The notes under the pieces were generated by a model. It was not told the DNA's origin. It saw nothing but the letters and a program-made list of their open reading frames with translations, and did no database searches. Both the position numbers and the translations under genes were made by a program. From Actinomyces lilanjuaniae (GTDB lineage: Bacteria; Actinomycetota; Actinomycetes; Actinomycetales; Actinomycetaceae), in the NCBI RefSeq assembly GCF_003606385.1, contig NZ_CP032514.1:248001-312000 (forward strand): DNA of 64,000 bases, given 5' to 3'. Of this stretch, positions 37,586-47,434 are shown in pieces. Numbering within the stretch: the first letter of the stretch is position 1; every line of letters begins with the position of its first letter.

Positions 37586-38722
37586 GTGCCCACCTATGCC
37601 CACTACCGCAGCCAGCTGGAGGCGCTGACTGAGCGCCTGCGGGTCTACCTGGACCGCCTGGAGGCGCGCGCTCGCGAGTACACCGCCCAGGCCGCCTCCG
37701 TGACCGCCGGGCTCCAGGTGAGCGACCCCGGGGCCGCACAGGAGCACCGTGCAGAGGTCCGTCGCACCGTCATGTACCTCCACACCAAGGCGCAGCGCAC
37801 CTTCGACCAGCATCTTGCTCCCTTTGGCAGGATCGACGACGACCACCTCACCCCGCAGGAGCGCGCTGCCCTGGAGAACCTCCTGGAGACGGCCAGGGCT
37901 ATGGTGGGCGACTTTCGGACCCGGCTGGAGCGTGTCGTGGACGGGGCGCCCACCCGGTCCCGGCCAGGCCTGGAGGACCAGGCTACCGACCAGATCCCGG
38001 CGTACCAGCCCCCTGAACAGCCCCGGCAGGACCTTGCTCAGCAGGACCTGCCCCACCGCGACGTGCCCCAGTCCGGGTCGGGGTGGGACAGGGCGGTCGA
38101 GGACTGGAGGCTGGCCCAGGCCTCCTTCACCTGTCAGCGGTGCGGCACCCGCGTGCCTCTTCCCGAGCTCTACCACGTGGCGGTCTACCTCACCTGCCCG
38201 GGTTGCGGCTCCCGGGTCGTCTTCCAGCCCTCCCCCGCCATGCAGGCGGCACCGGAGTGGGCGGAGGAGCTGGCGCAGGAGCAGGCTGCCCCGCAGAGAC
38301 GCCGCTATGAGGAGCAGACCGCCCAGGAGTCGGCCCCGGGGATGAGGCTGGTCCACGACGTGTACTACCGGCTGGCCTGGTTCCACGCGCTCTCCAGCAT
38401 GCTGCCCTTCTACGCCAGGACCAGGAGGCAGGCTTTCCTGGGCGAGCTGGGCTCCTGCTACCAGCCGCAGAGCAGCCCGCAGAGTTCCCGCTACGCCGAG
38501 ATGGAGTACGTCAACATCATCGGCTCCTTCGGGGACTACGCAGCCGTGCTCCGCCAGCAGGGGCTCGCCGCTCACCTGGAGCTGCTGCTCGCTGTGGTGC
38601 GCTCGGTCATGCGCCCCGGGGACGCCCTGGCTCACAGCGTGCTGGAGGGCACCTACACCGAGGCCGCCTACCAGCAGCGTGCCGACGCGGCCCTGCGGCT
38701 GCCCGACGCCCTGCCGCGTTGA
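37586..38722 (+). CDS. Coiled-coil protein with central zinc ribbon, first gene of the HSP90/TPR cassette
   Basis: GTG 37586 has AAGGAGG at 37575-37581. A 378-residue cytoplasmic protein. Residues 1-120 are helical (YRSQLEALTERLRVYLDRLE, ALENLLETARAMVGDFRTRL). A Pro/Gln linker follows, then a zinc ribbon CQRCGTRVPLPELY with a second CPGCGSRVV pair (about 183-212). The C-terminal part is helical (GMRLVHDVYYRLAWFHALSS, NIIGSFGDYAAVLRQQGLAA). Paired CxxC motifs suggest Zn2+ binding and protein or nucleic-acid contact. I do not recognise the family. It heads four co-directional genes ending with the TPR-like protein. Confidence 0.65.
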   Translation: MPTYAHYRSQLEALTERLRVYLDRLEARAREYTAQAASVTAGLQVSDPGAAQEHRAEVRRTVMYLHTKAQRTFDQHLAPFGRIDDDHLTPQERAALENLLETARAMVGDFRTRLERVVDGAPTRSRPGLEDQATDQIPAYQPPEQPRQDLAQQDLPHRDVPQSGSGWDRAVEDWRLAQASFTCQRCGTRVPLPELYHVAVYLTCPGCGSRVVFQPSPAMQAAPEWAEELAQEQAAPQRRRYEEQTAQESAPGMRLVHDVYYRLAWFHALSSMLPFYARTRRQAFLGELGSCYQPQSSPQSSRYAEMEYVNIIGSFGDYAAVLRQQGLAAHLELLLAVVRSVMRPGDALAHSVLEGTYTEAAYQQRADAALRLPDALPR

Positions 38723-38792
38723 CCGGCGTGACCGGAGGCTGACCCGCCCCTGTCCTGGACCTGCCCGACGACCCCTCCGAGAGGACTCCACC

Positions 38793-39500
38793 ATGTCCGG
38801 ATACAGCGCCGAGAGCTACTACCGCCTGGACCTGCCCCACGGCTTCAGCCGTCCCATGAACGTGGGGATACCGGGGGAGGAGATGGTCCACCTGCACTAT
38901 CCGCAGGTGCCCGCGAACCTGCCCCCGGGCGCTGCCGAGTACGCTCAGGCCTGGTGGCAGACCTGGAGCCCCCTGCTCGACGGGCACATCGACGTCGCCC
39001 GTGCCGCTGAGGCGGGCAACATCCCCCAGGCCGAGCAGCTGCTCTACAACTGGGAGCAGTCCGTCCTGCGGGCCAGTGCCGACGCGCACCAGATGGGTGA
39101 CTTCCAGGGAGGGCGCACCCTGGTGATCGGCTCCGACGAGATCGAGGGACGCTTTGCCGACGTCGTCGACGCGCTGCGGGAGTTCATGCGGGTCCGTGCT
39201 GCTGGTGGGGACGACTCGGAGGCTGTCGGTACCGCCCACCTGGCTATCGGTGACCTCCACATCGACCTCAACCGCTTCGTGGCGCTCTTCCTGGCCAGCC
39301 CTACCGTCACGGTGACCGCCCAGGTCGAGGAGGCGGATCCGGCCGACCTGGCCGCAGAGGCGGAGCCGGTCGGCCAGCTCGACGCGTCCAGGCGCGTGCC
39401 CAGCGACGTACCGGACGCTTTCAATGACACGCCCTGGGACACGCCCTGGGACACGCCCCGGGGCACGCCCCGGGACATTGCCGCTGACATCGAGTTCTGA
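38793..39500 (+). CDS. Unknown protein with C-terminal Asp-Thr-Pro repeats
   Basis: A 235-residue acidic protein from ATG 38793, 70 bases after the zinc-ribbon gene. It reads YSAESYYRLDLPHGFSRPMN, PPGAAEYAQAWWQTWSPLLD, IPQAEQLLYNWEQSVLRASA, DALREFMRVRAAGGDDSEAV, FVALFLASPTVTVTAQVEEA. It ends in short tandem repeats DTPWDTPWDTPRGTPRD, encoded by near-perfect 12-15-base DNA repeats (39425-39476). No membrane segment or known motif. Helix-rich composition and position suggest it works with the HSP90-like and TPR-like proteins encoded next. Confidence 0.6.
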   Translation: MSGYSAESYYRLDLPHGFSRPMNVGIPGEEMVHLHYPQVPANLPPGAAEYAQAWWQTWSPLLDGHIDVARAAEAGNIPQAEQLLYNWEQSVLRASADAHQMGDFQGGRTLVIGSDEIEGRFADVVDALREFMRVRAAGGDDSEAVGTAHLAIGDLHIDLNRFVALFLASPTVTVTAQVEEADPADLAAEAEPVGQLDASRRVPSDVPDAFNDTPWDTPWDTPRGTPRDIAADIEF

Positions 39501-39729
39501 GACGCCTGGCCCGTCCCGGAGCGGACGGGCCGCCCGCGTTGTGATGAGGCTTCCAGCAAGCTGGCGGACACTGGGCGACGGACCTGGCCGGACCCGGCTA
39601 GGCTCGGCAGCCGAGGCCGCCTGGCCAGGCGGGCGGTCCGTGACGCCCTGGCACCGCCGTTCCAGGGCGGACCTGCACGGCACGGGAGACGCGACGCGGG
39701 GACCAGACAGGAAGGAGCTCTCTGAGCCG

Positions 39730-41526
39730 ATGGCAGCATTCCAGGTTGACCTGCGCGGGATGGTGGACCTCCTCTCGCGCAACCTCTACTCGGGCCCCCG
39801 TGTCTATGTCCGCGAGCTGCTCCAGAACACGGTGGACGCCATCGCGGCCCGGCGCGCCCTGGACCCGGGCTGCCCCGCCGAGGTCACCCTCACTGTCGCC
39901 GACGGAGGCCTGACCTGCCACGACACCGGTGTCGGGCTGACGCTGGAGGAGGCCGGAGAACTCCTGTCAACCATCGGTACCTCCTCCAAGCGTGACGAGC
40001 TGGGGCTGGCGCGTGGCGACTACCTGGGCCAGTTCGGTATCGGCATGCTGTCGTGCTTTATGGTCTCCAGCGAGATCCTGGTGCGCTCCCGGTCCGCCCG
40101 TGCCCCGGACAGCCCCACTGTGACCTGGACGGGCAGCACCGACGGGACCTACGAGGTGCGCGCCCTGGACCCTGGCGACCCCACCAGCCTGGACCATCCG
40201 GGCACCAGCGTCACGCTGACCGGCCTGCCCGGCGAGCCGTGGCTGGAGTCGGCCACGGTGCGTGCCCTGGTGGACGAGTTCGGCTCCCTGCTCCCGGTCG
40301 AGGTCCAGGTACGCAGTGGTGGGGGGACCCTCACCCGCCACGCCCGCCAGGCCGCCCCGTGGGAACTGACCCGCCAGGAGCAGGAGGACTGGTGCCGTGA
40401 GCACCTGGGGGTCGACCCCTTCGACGTCATCGATCTGAAGGTGCCTGCCGCCGGGCTGCGTGGGATCGCGGTAGTGGTGACTGCGGCCCACCCCACGGCC
40501 GGCGCCCACCACACCGCCTATGTCAGGCGCATGCTCGTCTCGCGCCACGCGGAGGGGCTGGCCCCGGAGTGGGCCTACTTCGTGCGGGTGGTGGCCGATG
40601 CCTCCCACCTGCGCCTGACCGCCTCGCGCGAGCAGCTCGTGGACGACGACCTGCGCTGCCACACCCAAGAGGCAGTCGGCCAGGCGGTGCGCGCCTGGCT
40701 GGAGCGCCTGGCGCGTACCGACCCCGGGGGCTTCGCCGAGTTCATGGCCGCCCACGCCGTGGGGCTGCGCAGCGTCGCCGTCAGCGACGGCGCCATGCTG
40801 GAGCTGGTGGTGTCCTACGCGCCGATGGAGACGACCCTGGGGCCGAGGACTCTCTCCCAGCTGGCCTCCAGCGGGCAGAGAGTCCGGTTTACCCGGACCG
40901 TGGACCAGTACCGGGCGCTGGCGGACGTAGCCGCTGCCCAGGGCATCGTCCTGGTCAACGCGGGCTACGCCTATGAGGAGGAGGTCGTCTCCGCCTTCCT
41001 GGCCCGCGCCGACCTCCTGGGTGCCAGGGCGGACATCGCGCTGGTGGACCCCGGCGAGCTGCTGGAGGCCTTCACCCCCTGCTCCCCGGCGGAGGAGGCG
41101 CAGGCCCTCGACGTCCTCGTGCTCGCTTCCCAGGCAATCGACCCCCAGGACTGCGAGGTGGTCATGCGCCGCTTCGAGCCGACCAGCCTGCCGGCCCTCT
41201 ACCTGCCCGACCCTGACCTGGCCGGCCTTGTGGCCGTGCGCGTCTCCCACCCGGCGGCCTCCGGCGTGTGGTCGCAGGTCCTGGGTGTGGCTGACCCGCT
41301 CGCAGGCACCCGCGTGCCCCGCCTCGTCCTCAACCGGGCCAACCCGCTGATCGTCCGGCTGGTGACAGCAGGGGCGGATGACGCCGTCGTCGTGCAGATG
41401 CTGCGCGGCCTCTATATCCAGTGCCTCCTCCAGGGCAGGCAGACCCTGGGACCCAGGGAGCGCTCGTGGGCCGCCGAGACGCTCGGTGCCCTGCTGGACG
41501 CAGCCCTGCCGGGGCCGCAGCCATGA
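39730..41526 (+). CDS. HSP90-like GHKL ATPase
   Basis: A 598-residue protein from ATG 39730, with AAGGAG 12 bases upstream. The N-terminus has the Bergerat ATP-binding fold of HSP90: FQVDLRGMVDLLSRNLYSGP, YVRELLQNTVDAI (conserved Glu and Asn33), DTGVGL (D65) and GQFGIGMLS (101-109). The middle domain has YVRRMLVSRHAEGLAPEWAY and VVADASHLRLTASREQLVDD, typical of HtpG (LxxSREQL). The usual HtpG C-terminal dimerisation domain is replaced by a divergent region with AANPLIVRLV-like repeats. It is probably a specialised chaperone dedicated to its neighbours and not the housekeeping HtpG. Confidence 0.85.
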   Translation: MAAFQVDLRGMVDLLSRNLYSGPRVYVRELLQNTVDAIAARRALDPGCPAEVTLTVADGGLTCHDTGVGLTLEEAGELLSTIGTSSKRDELGLARGDYLGQFGIGMLSCFMVSSEILVRSRSARAPDSPTVTWTGSTDGTYEVRALDPGDPTSLDHPGTSVTLTGLPGEPWLESATVRALVDEFGSLLPVEVQVRSGGGTLTRHARQAAPWELTRQEQEDWCREHLGVDPFDVIDLKVPAAGLRGIAVVVTAAHPTAGAHHTAYVRRMLVSRHAEGLAPEWAYFVRVVADASHLRLTASREQLVDDDLRCHTQEAVGQAVRAWLERLARTDPGGFAEFMAAHAVGLRSVAVSDGAMLELVVSYAPMETTLGPRTLSQLASSGQRVRFTRTVDQYRALADVAAAQGIVLVNAGYAYEEEVVSAFLARADLLGARADIALVDPGELLEAFTPCSPAEEAQALDVLVLASQAIDPQDCEVVMRRFEPTSLPALYLPDPDLAGLVAVRVSHPAASGVWSQVLGVADPLAGTRVPRLVLNRANPLIVRLVTAGADDAVVVQMLRGLYIQCLLQGRQTLGPRERSWAAETLGALLDAALPGPQP

Positions 41527-41586
41527 CGCCGCGACGCCGCCGCTCCTGACGCCGCCTCCTGCGCTCCTGACCGGAAGGAACCACCC

Positions 41587-44500
41587 ATGACCACACGTGA
41601 AGACATCCGTGAGCGCCTCGCCTACGCCGACGCCCTGAGACGCGACCCCCGGGCCTCCGCGCTGGTCGCCGAGGCCGTCACCTGGGCAGACGCCCTGGGC
41701 GAGGAGGATCTTCAGGTCGTGGCGCGCCTGGCTCTGACCGACGGCTACCTGCACGGCAACGAGGAGTGGAAGGCGCTGGAACCCTTTGTGCGCAACCTCG
41801 CGCGCTACCAGGAGCGCCCGGACCTGTTCGACGCCGACCAGGCCCGCAGGCTGCGTCGGCACTTCACGCGGGTGGTTGCCGTGGCCGCCGCCAACCCGAA
41901 GGTGGCCAAGGGGCAGGTGCGCCAGCTGGAGGCCAGCCTGGAGGAGCTCTACCGCAGCGAGGGCGCCTCCATGCACGTGGTCCACGGTGTGCGGGCCACG
42001 GTGGCCGGATTGCTGGGACTGGAGGAGGAGGCCGCTGAGGAGCTAGCCGCGTGGAGGGCCACGCCCCGTGACGACAGCTCTGACTGCGAGGGCTGCGACC
42101 CCGCGCGCCAGGTGGCCTTCGCCTACCGGACGGAGAGGTGGGAGCTGGCGGTCGCCACAGCGGTGCCTGTGCTGCGCGGGGAGGTCGGCTGCGGTCTCCA
42201 GGCCCGCACGGTGCAGTCACGAGTGCTCCTGCCCCTGCTGGCCTCCGGGCGCCCCGGGGCGGCCTGGAACACCCACCTACGCTCCTACCGAGGGCTGCGG
42301 CGGGATCCGGGTGCCCTGCTGGCCGTGGGACATCATCTGGAGTACCTGGCGCTGGCAGGCAGGTGGGAGCGGGGTATGGAGGTCCTGCGTCGGCACGTGG
42401 GCTGGCTGGACCAGGCGGAGTCGGCCCACGTGCTGCTGGCCGCCCTGTGCGGGATGAGCCTGGTGCTCAGGGAGGTCGAGCGCGCCGGGGCCGGGGAGGA
42501 GGCACTGGGTGTGGTCGTGCCCGCTGAGGCCCTGTGGTGCCCCCACCCGGCCATGGGGACGGGCACCCCCGTGTCCCAGGCCTACGCCGGGCTGTCCGCC
42601 TGGGCCCGTCGGCTGGCGGCAGCCTACGATCGTCGCAACGGCAACACGACAGTCTCCGACCACCTGGAGCGCAGCCTCATCCGTGCCCCTCTCACCGAGG
42701 GTGCCGCTGACGGTCATGCTGACCGTCACGCTTATGGGGGCGGCGCTGACAGCGGCACTGTGGGCGGGGCTGACGGCCGTACAGCGGGGAGGCTGGGGAG
42801 TCCGGGGAGCCTCGGCCTGCTGCGGGTGCCCGAGCCCCTGCCTGAGCCCGCACCCACCGACCTGTCGCCCGTCGAGGCCGGCGACGACGCTGATGTCGCC
42901 TCCGCCCTAGGGATCATCCCTCCCGGCTCGGGACAGGAGGCGGCGCTCGGCACCCCGGCGCCCGGCACTACGGATGTGGCCGCCTCCCGTGGGCCGCAGC
43001 CCGTGCAGGCCCGGGGGGACGAGCCCGGGGAGGAGTCGGCAGAGCAGGGTCAGCCCCTCCCGCCGACGGACCTGGCTCCTCCGGAGCCGGTGCGCGACGG
43101 CCAGGACGCCGTGCGCCGCTATGCCGAGCTGCGCAGGGTCGTGGGCTCCTCCTCCCTGGACCACTGGTTCGTGGTGGACCAGGTCGCCACCCGCGACCTC
43201 CTGCCCCCCGACCTGGTCGTGGAGGGGCTGGAGGCGCAGACAGGGCTGCTGCGGGCGGCAGCCCTGACCTGCCGTGGGGACATGGACGAGGCCGTCACGC
43301 AGCGCCTGCGGGTGCGCTCCCGGCTCCAGGCGGACTACGGGCCGCTGGGGGCCTGCTACATCGACCTGCTGAACCTGGACAACGAGATCACCGCTGACAG
43401 CATCGCCGATCGGGACCAGGCCGGTGAGCGTGAACAGCGCCTGGAGCGGGCCACGCGGCTGACCAGCCGGATCGCGGCGACGGTCGAGAGGCTCACCGGT
43501 GGTGGTTCGCGCACCAGTGGCAGACACGCTGCCCCAGGCGGTCCCTCTCCCGTCGGTGCCGTGGAGGAGCACGGGCACACAGGGCCGGGAAGCCCAGGCA
43601 GGGGCAGTGCGGGCGACCTCCTGGTGCTGGCTGCCGACGCCCTCATGGCGGGCGCCTCGGTCCTGACGGACCTGGAGGCCCGGGAGGAGGCGCTGCACGC
43701 CTTGGAGGCGGCTGCCGTCGCGGCCGCAGCGCTACCTGCTGACCGCCACGCCGAGAGGATCGAGGACATCCTGGACATGGCCCGTGCGGAGGTGCTGGCC
43801 GAGTGCGGCGACGCCGACACCGGAGGACGGCTGGCGGAGGAGGTCCTGCGCCGTCATGAGCGGGTCTCCCCGGTGCTGGCTGTTCGGGGACGGCGCACCC
43901 TGGGGGTCGCCGCGATGCGGACGGGGCGGCTCCCCGAGGCGGTCACGCACTTCCGTGAGCAGACCAGCGTCATGATGTCTGCCGGGATCGCCATGTACAC
44001 GGTGACCTCCCTGCTGTCGCTGGGGACGGCGCTAGGTGCCTGTGAGCGCTACCTGGAGAGCGCCGAGGTCCTGGAGACGGCCTTGTCCCTGGCTGACAGG
44101 GCCGGTGCAGGCAGCCTGGTGGCCTATCTGCACCGGGAGCTGGCCCAGACGACTACGGCGCTGGGCGAGTACCACGACGTGGTGGACCACTCTCTGGCAG
44201 CCGCACAGGTCCTAGAGGCTCAGGGGCGGCAGGCAGCGGCTGGCGAGCACCTCGCCTGCGCGGCCGCGGCCGCCGCGAGCACCGGTGACAGCACCTGGGC
44301 GGCAGCCCTGTTCCAGCGGGCCGCCGCCACCAAGGACTCCAGCACAGACTCGGAGCGGGCAGAGCGGGGCAGGCTCCTGCGTCGGGCGGCGCGGGCGCTG
44401 GTGGACGACAGCCCCCTGTCCACGGCCCGCTCCCGCCTGGAGGAGGCCCTCGCCCTCATGCAGGAGGCCAGGGGGCTTGTTGAGGACGTGCCTGACACCG

Positions 44501-44808
44501 TCGGATACCCCGCCGCCTGGGAGCTGGGCGACTGGCACGACGACATGGCGTGGATCCTGTGGCGCACCGGTGAGAGCGGCCCTGCCCTGGAGCACTGCGA
44601 GAAGGCCTTCTCCGGCTACATGGTCTCCCACGACCGTGAGTCGGCCGCCCGGCCGCTGTGCCTTCTCGCCCGCCTGCACGCCCAGCGTGGCGAGAAGGGG
44701 GAGGCCCTGGCTGCGTGCGCGCGGGTGCGTGATCTCCTGGCTCACCCCCGCTGGGACGGTCACGACGCCCTGGGGCTCGTGGACAGTATCGAGGCCAGTC
44801 TGGGCTGA
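41587..44808 (+). CDS. Large TPR-like helical repeat protein
   Basis: A 1073-residue protein, 60 bases after the HSP90-like gene, with GGAAGGAA before ATG 41587. It is almost entirely helical with repeated A/L/E/R-rich hairpins of 34-40 residues. Examples: EEDLQVVARLALTDGYLHGN, MEVLRRHVGWLDQAESAHVL, ERYLESAEVLETALSLADRA, YHDVVDHSLAAAQVLEAQGR, GPALEHCEKAFSGYMVSHDR. A disordered linker (~355-500) divides it. TPR arrays are classic HSP90 partners, so the adjacent HSP90-like ATPase is its likely binding partner. The C-terminal array recalls the TPR sensor of regulatory ATPases, but no NB-ARC or other catalytic motif is present. Confidence 0.8.
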   Translation: MTTREDIRERLAYADALRRDPRASALVAEAVTWADALGEEDLQVVARLALTDGYLHGNEEWKALEPFVRNLARYQERPDLFDADQARRLRRHFTRVVAVAAANPKVAKGQVRQLEASLEELYRSEGASMHVVHGVRATVAGLLGLEEEAAEELAAWRATPRDDSSDCEGCDPARQVAFAYRTERWELAVATAVPVLRGEVGCGLQARTVQSRVLLPLLASGRPGAAWNTHLRSYRGLRRDPGALLAVGHHLEYLALAGRWERGMEVLRRHVGWLDQAESAHVLLAALCGMSLVLREVERAGAGEEALGVVVPAEALWCPHPAMGTGTPVSQAYAGLSAWARRLAAAYDRRNGNTTVSDHLERSLIRAPLTEGAADGHADRHAYGGGADSGTVGGADGRTAGRLGSPGSLGLLRVPEPLPEPAPTDLSPVEAGDDADVASALGIIPPGSGQEAALGTPAPGTTDVAASRGPQPVQARGDEPGEESAEQGQPLPPTDLAPPEPVRDGQDAVRRYAELRRVVGSSSLDHWFVVDQVATRDLLPPDLVVEGLEAQTGLLRAAALTCRGDMDEAVTQRLRVRSRLQADYGPLGACYIDLLNLDNEITADSIADRDQAGEREQRLERATRLTSRIAATVERLTGGGSRTSGRHAAPGGPSPVGAVEEHGHTGPGSPGRGSAGDLLVLAADALMAGASVLTDLEAREEALHALEAAAVAAAALPADRHAERIEDILDMARAEVLAECGDADTGGRLAEEVLRRHERVSPVLAVRGRRTLGVAAMRTGRLPEAVTHFREQTSVMMSAGIAMYTVTSLLSLGTALGACERYLESAEVLETALSLADRAGAGSLVAYLHRELAQTTTALGEYHDVVDHSLAAAQVLEAQGRQAAAGEHLACAAAAAASTGDSTWAAALFQRAAATKDSSTDSERAERGRLLRRAARALVDDSPLSTARSRLEEALALMQEARGLVEDVPDTVGYPAAWELGDWHDDMAWILWRTGESGPALEHCEKAFSGYMVSHDRESAARPLCLLARLHAQRGEKGEALAACARVRDLLAHPRWDGHDALGLVDSIEASLG

Positions 44809-44911
44809 GCCTGTCGGTTCGCCACCTGAGAATATGGGGCCTGCCGGGGCTGGTCGGGGGATGATTGACTCCTGAGCACGACCGAGCCCCATCTTGACCC
44901 AGGAGGCGCAC

Positions 44912-45775
44912 ATGGGCCTGGCAGTATCCCACCGATTTACTGACGACGACCTTCCTGTGGAAGCAGGTCGTTACCGCCTGGTCGCCTCAGGGAGCTGCCC
45001 GTGGTGCCGCCGGGTGCTCATCGCCCGTCGCCTGCTGGGGCTGACAGAGGCGATCCCGGTGTCGTGGACCTACGGCAGAGGTGAGGACGGCTACTGGGAG
45101 CTGACCGGCCCGGACGGCGCCCCCGGGGAGGACCCTGTCCTGGGCGCTCGGTCGCTGGCGGAGGTCTATGCCACCACCCCCGGCTACGAGCCGCCTCCCA
45201 CGGTCCCCGCCCTGGTGGACACCACGACCGGGCAGGTCGTCAGCGACGACTCCGGCTCCCTCCTGTTCGACCTGGCCACAGCCTGGTGGGACCTGCACCG
45301 CGACGGCGCCCCCGACCTCTACCCCCTGGGGCGGCGCAACTCCACCGACGCCTGGGACCGGTGGGTCGGTGAGCACGTCAACCGAGGGCACGCCGTGGCC
45401 ACCCACTCCCAGGACGAGGCGGCGGCGGCCGAGGCCGCCAACGGGGTCCTGGTGGCCTTCGACGTCATCGACACCCTGCTGGCCCGGGCAACAGGGATGG
45501 AGGCCTCCCGGGAGGCTGGGCTGACTATGCTGGACGGCCCGCCCCTGTCCTCGCTGGTCTCCATCGGCCAGTTCCTGTGCGGGGACGCCCCCACGGGCAG
45601 TGACATCCGCCTGTTCACCACGGTGCAGGACTACGAGTACCGCGGACGGCAGGGCTACCCGGACGGGGAGGCCCCGCCGATCTCCTTCTGGCCTGCCCTG
45701 GCCCGCTGGTTCCGGGCGCTGGAGGGACGTGCCGGATGGGTCGGCCCTGAGGAGCGCAGCGCCCTGGGACTGTGA
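44912..45775 (+). CDS. Glutathionyl-hydroquinone reductase-like (omega-class GST/YqjG-type) protein
   Basis: A 287-residue protein from ATG 44912, with AGGAGG upstream (the frame from TTG 44894 contains that site). Seen: GRYRLVASGSCPWCRRVLIA with a CPWC pair (C29, C32), WTYGRGEDGYWELTGPDG, TVPALVDTTTGQVVSDDSGS (the cis-Pro and Ser of a thioredoxin/GST fold) and a helical C-domain with GDAPTGSDIRLFTTVQDYEY. This is the YqjG/ECM4 pattern (CPW-C, VPVLWD, ESxEI, DxRLFxTLxRFD). In actinobacteria, which lack glutathione but make mycothiol, such proteins may act as mycothiol-dependent reductases; this is inference. Confidence 0.8.
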   Translation: MGLAVSHRFTDDDLPVEAGRYRLVASGSCPWCRRVLIARRLLGLTEAIPVSWTYGRGEDGYWELTGPDGAPGEDPVLGARSLAEVYATTPGYEPPPTVPALVDTTTGQVVSDDSGSLLFDLATAWWDLHRDGAPDLYPLGRRNSTDAWDRWVGEHVNRGHAVATHSQDEAAAAEAANGVLVAFDVIDTLLARATGMEASREAGLTMLDGPPLSSLVSIGQFLCGDAPTGSDIRLFTTVQDYEYRGRQGYPDGEAPPISFWPALARWFRALEGRAGWVGPEERSALGL

Positions 45776-46072
45776 GGCAGCTGGGCTGGGGCTCTGTCCC
45801 TAGAGTCCCTGGCCGCCGTATGCGGGGAACACATTCACGTTCAGGGGGGATTAGCTCTGCCCCTGAGTCCCTGACCGCCGTCCTGGTTCCCGCCCTCTTC
45901 CTGTTCTTCTTGCGCCTCCCTCCTGCGCTATTCGCCCCGCCTTGGTCTTCCGTGGCTCGCCAGGGCGGTCGTCAGGTCGCTCGTTGGGGCGATCGCCCCT
46001 GTGACAGGCTCGCTGCTCCTGCTGAGATGGTGGGCGGACCCCGGCAGGCGGGGGCGGGAAGGAAGAGCAGCA

Positions 46073-47434
46073 GTGAGCAGGAGCACACGTCATCGCGAGT
46101 CCGGTCAGGCGACTGTGGAGTACGTCGGGGCTGTTCTCATCGTGGTCGCGCTGCTCCTGGCGGTGGTTATCGCCGTCTCCCCGGCAGCCCGCCAGATCGG
46201 CTGCGAGCTGGTCTCCACGGTGAGCCGGGCGGTGGGAGGCCCGGAGCTGGAGTGCGGGGAGGCCAGCACCGAGGCCGAGGAGACCCACGAGCCGGATGGG
46301 CCGTGCAAGCTCTCTGAGTCGTCACGCAGCAGAAGCGTGAGCGTGTCGGTGTTCGCGACCGCTGACGGGACCGGGACGATCACGGTGGTGGAGATGAGCG
46401 ACGGGACCTACCAGGTCTCCGCCACCAACACGGCCAACATCTCTATCGGGGAGGGCAAGGGAACTGACTACGGCCTTGAGGTGACGGTTGACGGCAACAC
46501 CTACGGGGGTGGTGCCAGCGCTGGTATCGGTGCGGGGCTGAAGGGGGAGGCTACCGCGACCTACACCGTCAACTCCGCTGAGGAGGCCGAGCAGCTGCGG
46601 GCCTACCTGCAGCAGGCGGAGGAGGAGCAGGCTGTCTCGGCCGTCTCTGGTGTGGGCGGTTTTCTGTACTCCGCCTACAACTACGTCACGGACAGGAACG
46701 GTGCTCGCAGCTACACCCCGCCGGAGCCGACCTCCGTCACCTACGCCGGCGGGGTGACCACGAGTGCCAGTACCAGTGCCACCGGTGGTTCCACGCACGT
46801 GGAGGCGGGCGTCAACCAGGCCAACATGCTGGGAGTCACCACCTCCCCCGGCGACGGGACGACGACCGTGTACTACAGTGCCAAGGTGGACGGCTCGGTC
46901 CAGGGGAACAACGGCGTGCCCGGTGTCAACCAGAGCGAGGGAGAGGCCTCCGGTGAGCAGGAGGCGGTCGTGGCGGTCACCTTTGACAAGGACGGGGAGC
47001 CGATCGAGACCTCGATGCAGCTGATGTACGCAGGGAACGCGGAGGCGTCGGCAACAAACCCCTTCGGCGACGACTGGACCACGGCTCCGGCCTCCGGTGG
47101 ACGCATCTATGAGGCGACGATCGACCTGACCGGTCCGGACGCCGAGCAGGGCTGGGCGCTGGCCCGGGCGGTGGGGGCCGCGGGAGCGTCCTCCAACCCC
47201 ATCGGGGCGCACTTCGCCCTGGCCGACTACATTGCCCAGGCGAGGGAGAACGGGACCGTCACCGCGCAGGACGTGGAGACTGAGGGACAGACCGACTTCG
47301 GGCTCAGTGCGAACTTCAAGCCGGGCGGGATCGGCTTCGGCTTCGGGTACTCTGACGAGAGCTCCTCCACCACGTACTCTAACGGCCGGTACCTGGAGGG
47401 TGACGAGTGGCTGCCGTGGGAAGGGTGCGAGTGA
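46073..47434 (+). CDS. Flp-type pseudopilin with large extracellular domain
   Basis: A 453-residue protein from GTG 46073 (GGAAGGAAGAG upstream). The N-terminus has a class III (Flp/TadE-like) prepilin signal: RHRESG, then QATVEYVGAVLIVVALLLAV. Cleavage after Gly would leave Glu at +5 and Tyr at +6, as in Flp pilins. The ~400-residue remainder is Thr/Ser/Gly-rich and beta-like (GTITVVEMSDGTYQVSATNT, SVTYAGGVTTSASTSATGGS). Flp pilins are only 50-60 residues, so this is a large minor pilin or surface protein exported by prepilin peptidase. No Tad machinery is in the window. Its stop overlaps the next start (GTGA). Confidence 0.7.
   Translation: MSRSTRHRESGQATVEYVGAVLIVVALLLAVVIAVSPAARQIGCELVSTVSRAVGGPELECGEASTEAEETHEPDGPCKLSESSRSRSVSVSVFATADGTGTITVVEMSDGTYQVSATNTANISIGEGKGTDYGLEVTVDGNTYGGGASAGIGAGLKGEATATYTVNSAEEAEQLRAYLQQAEEEQAVSAVSGVGGFLYSAYNYVTDRNGARSYTPPEPTSVTYAGGVTTSASTSATGGSTHVEAGVNQANMLGVTTSPGDGTTTVYYSAKVDGSVQGNNGVPGVNQSEGEASGEQEAVVAVTFDKDGEPIETSMQLMYAGNAEASATNPFGDDWTTAPASGGRIYEATIDLTGPDAEQGWALARAVGAAGASSNPIGAHFALADYIAQARENGTVTAQDVETEGQTDFGLSANFKPGGIGFGFGYSDESSSTTYSNGRYLEGDEWLPWEGCE

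Noticed and set aside
39967..41985. 672-residue minus-strand frame opposite the HSP90-like and TPR-like genes
   Set aside because: Gly/Val/His-rich antisense shadow; the plus strand has the GHKL motifs.
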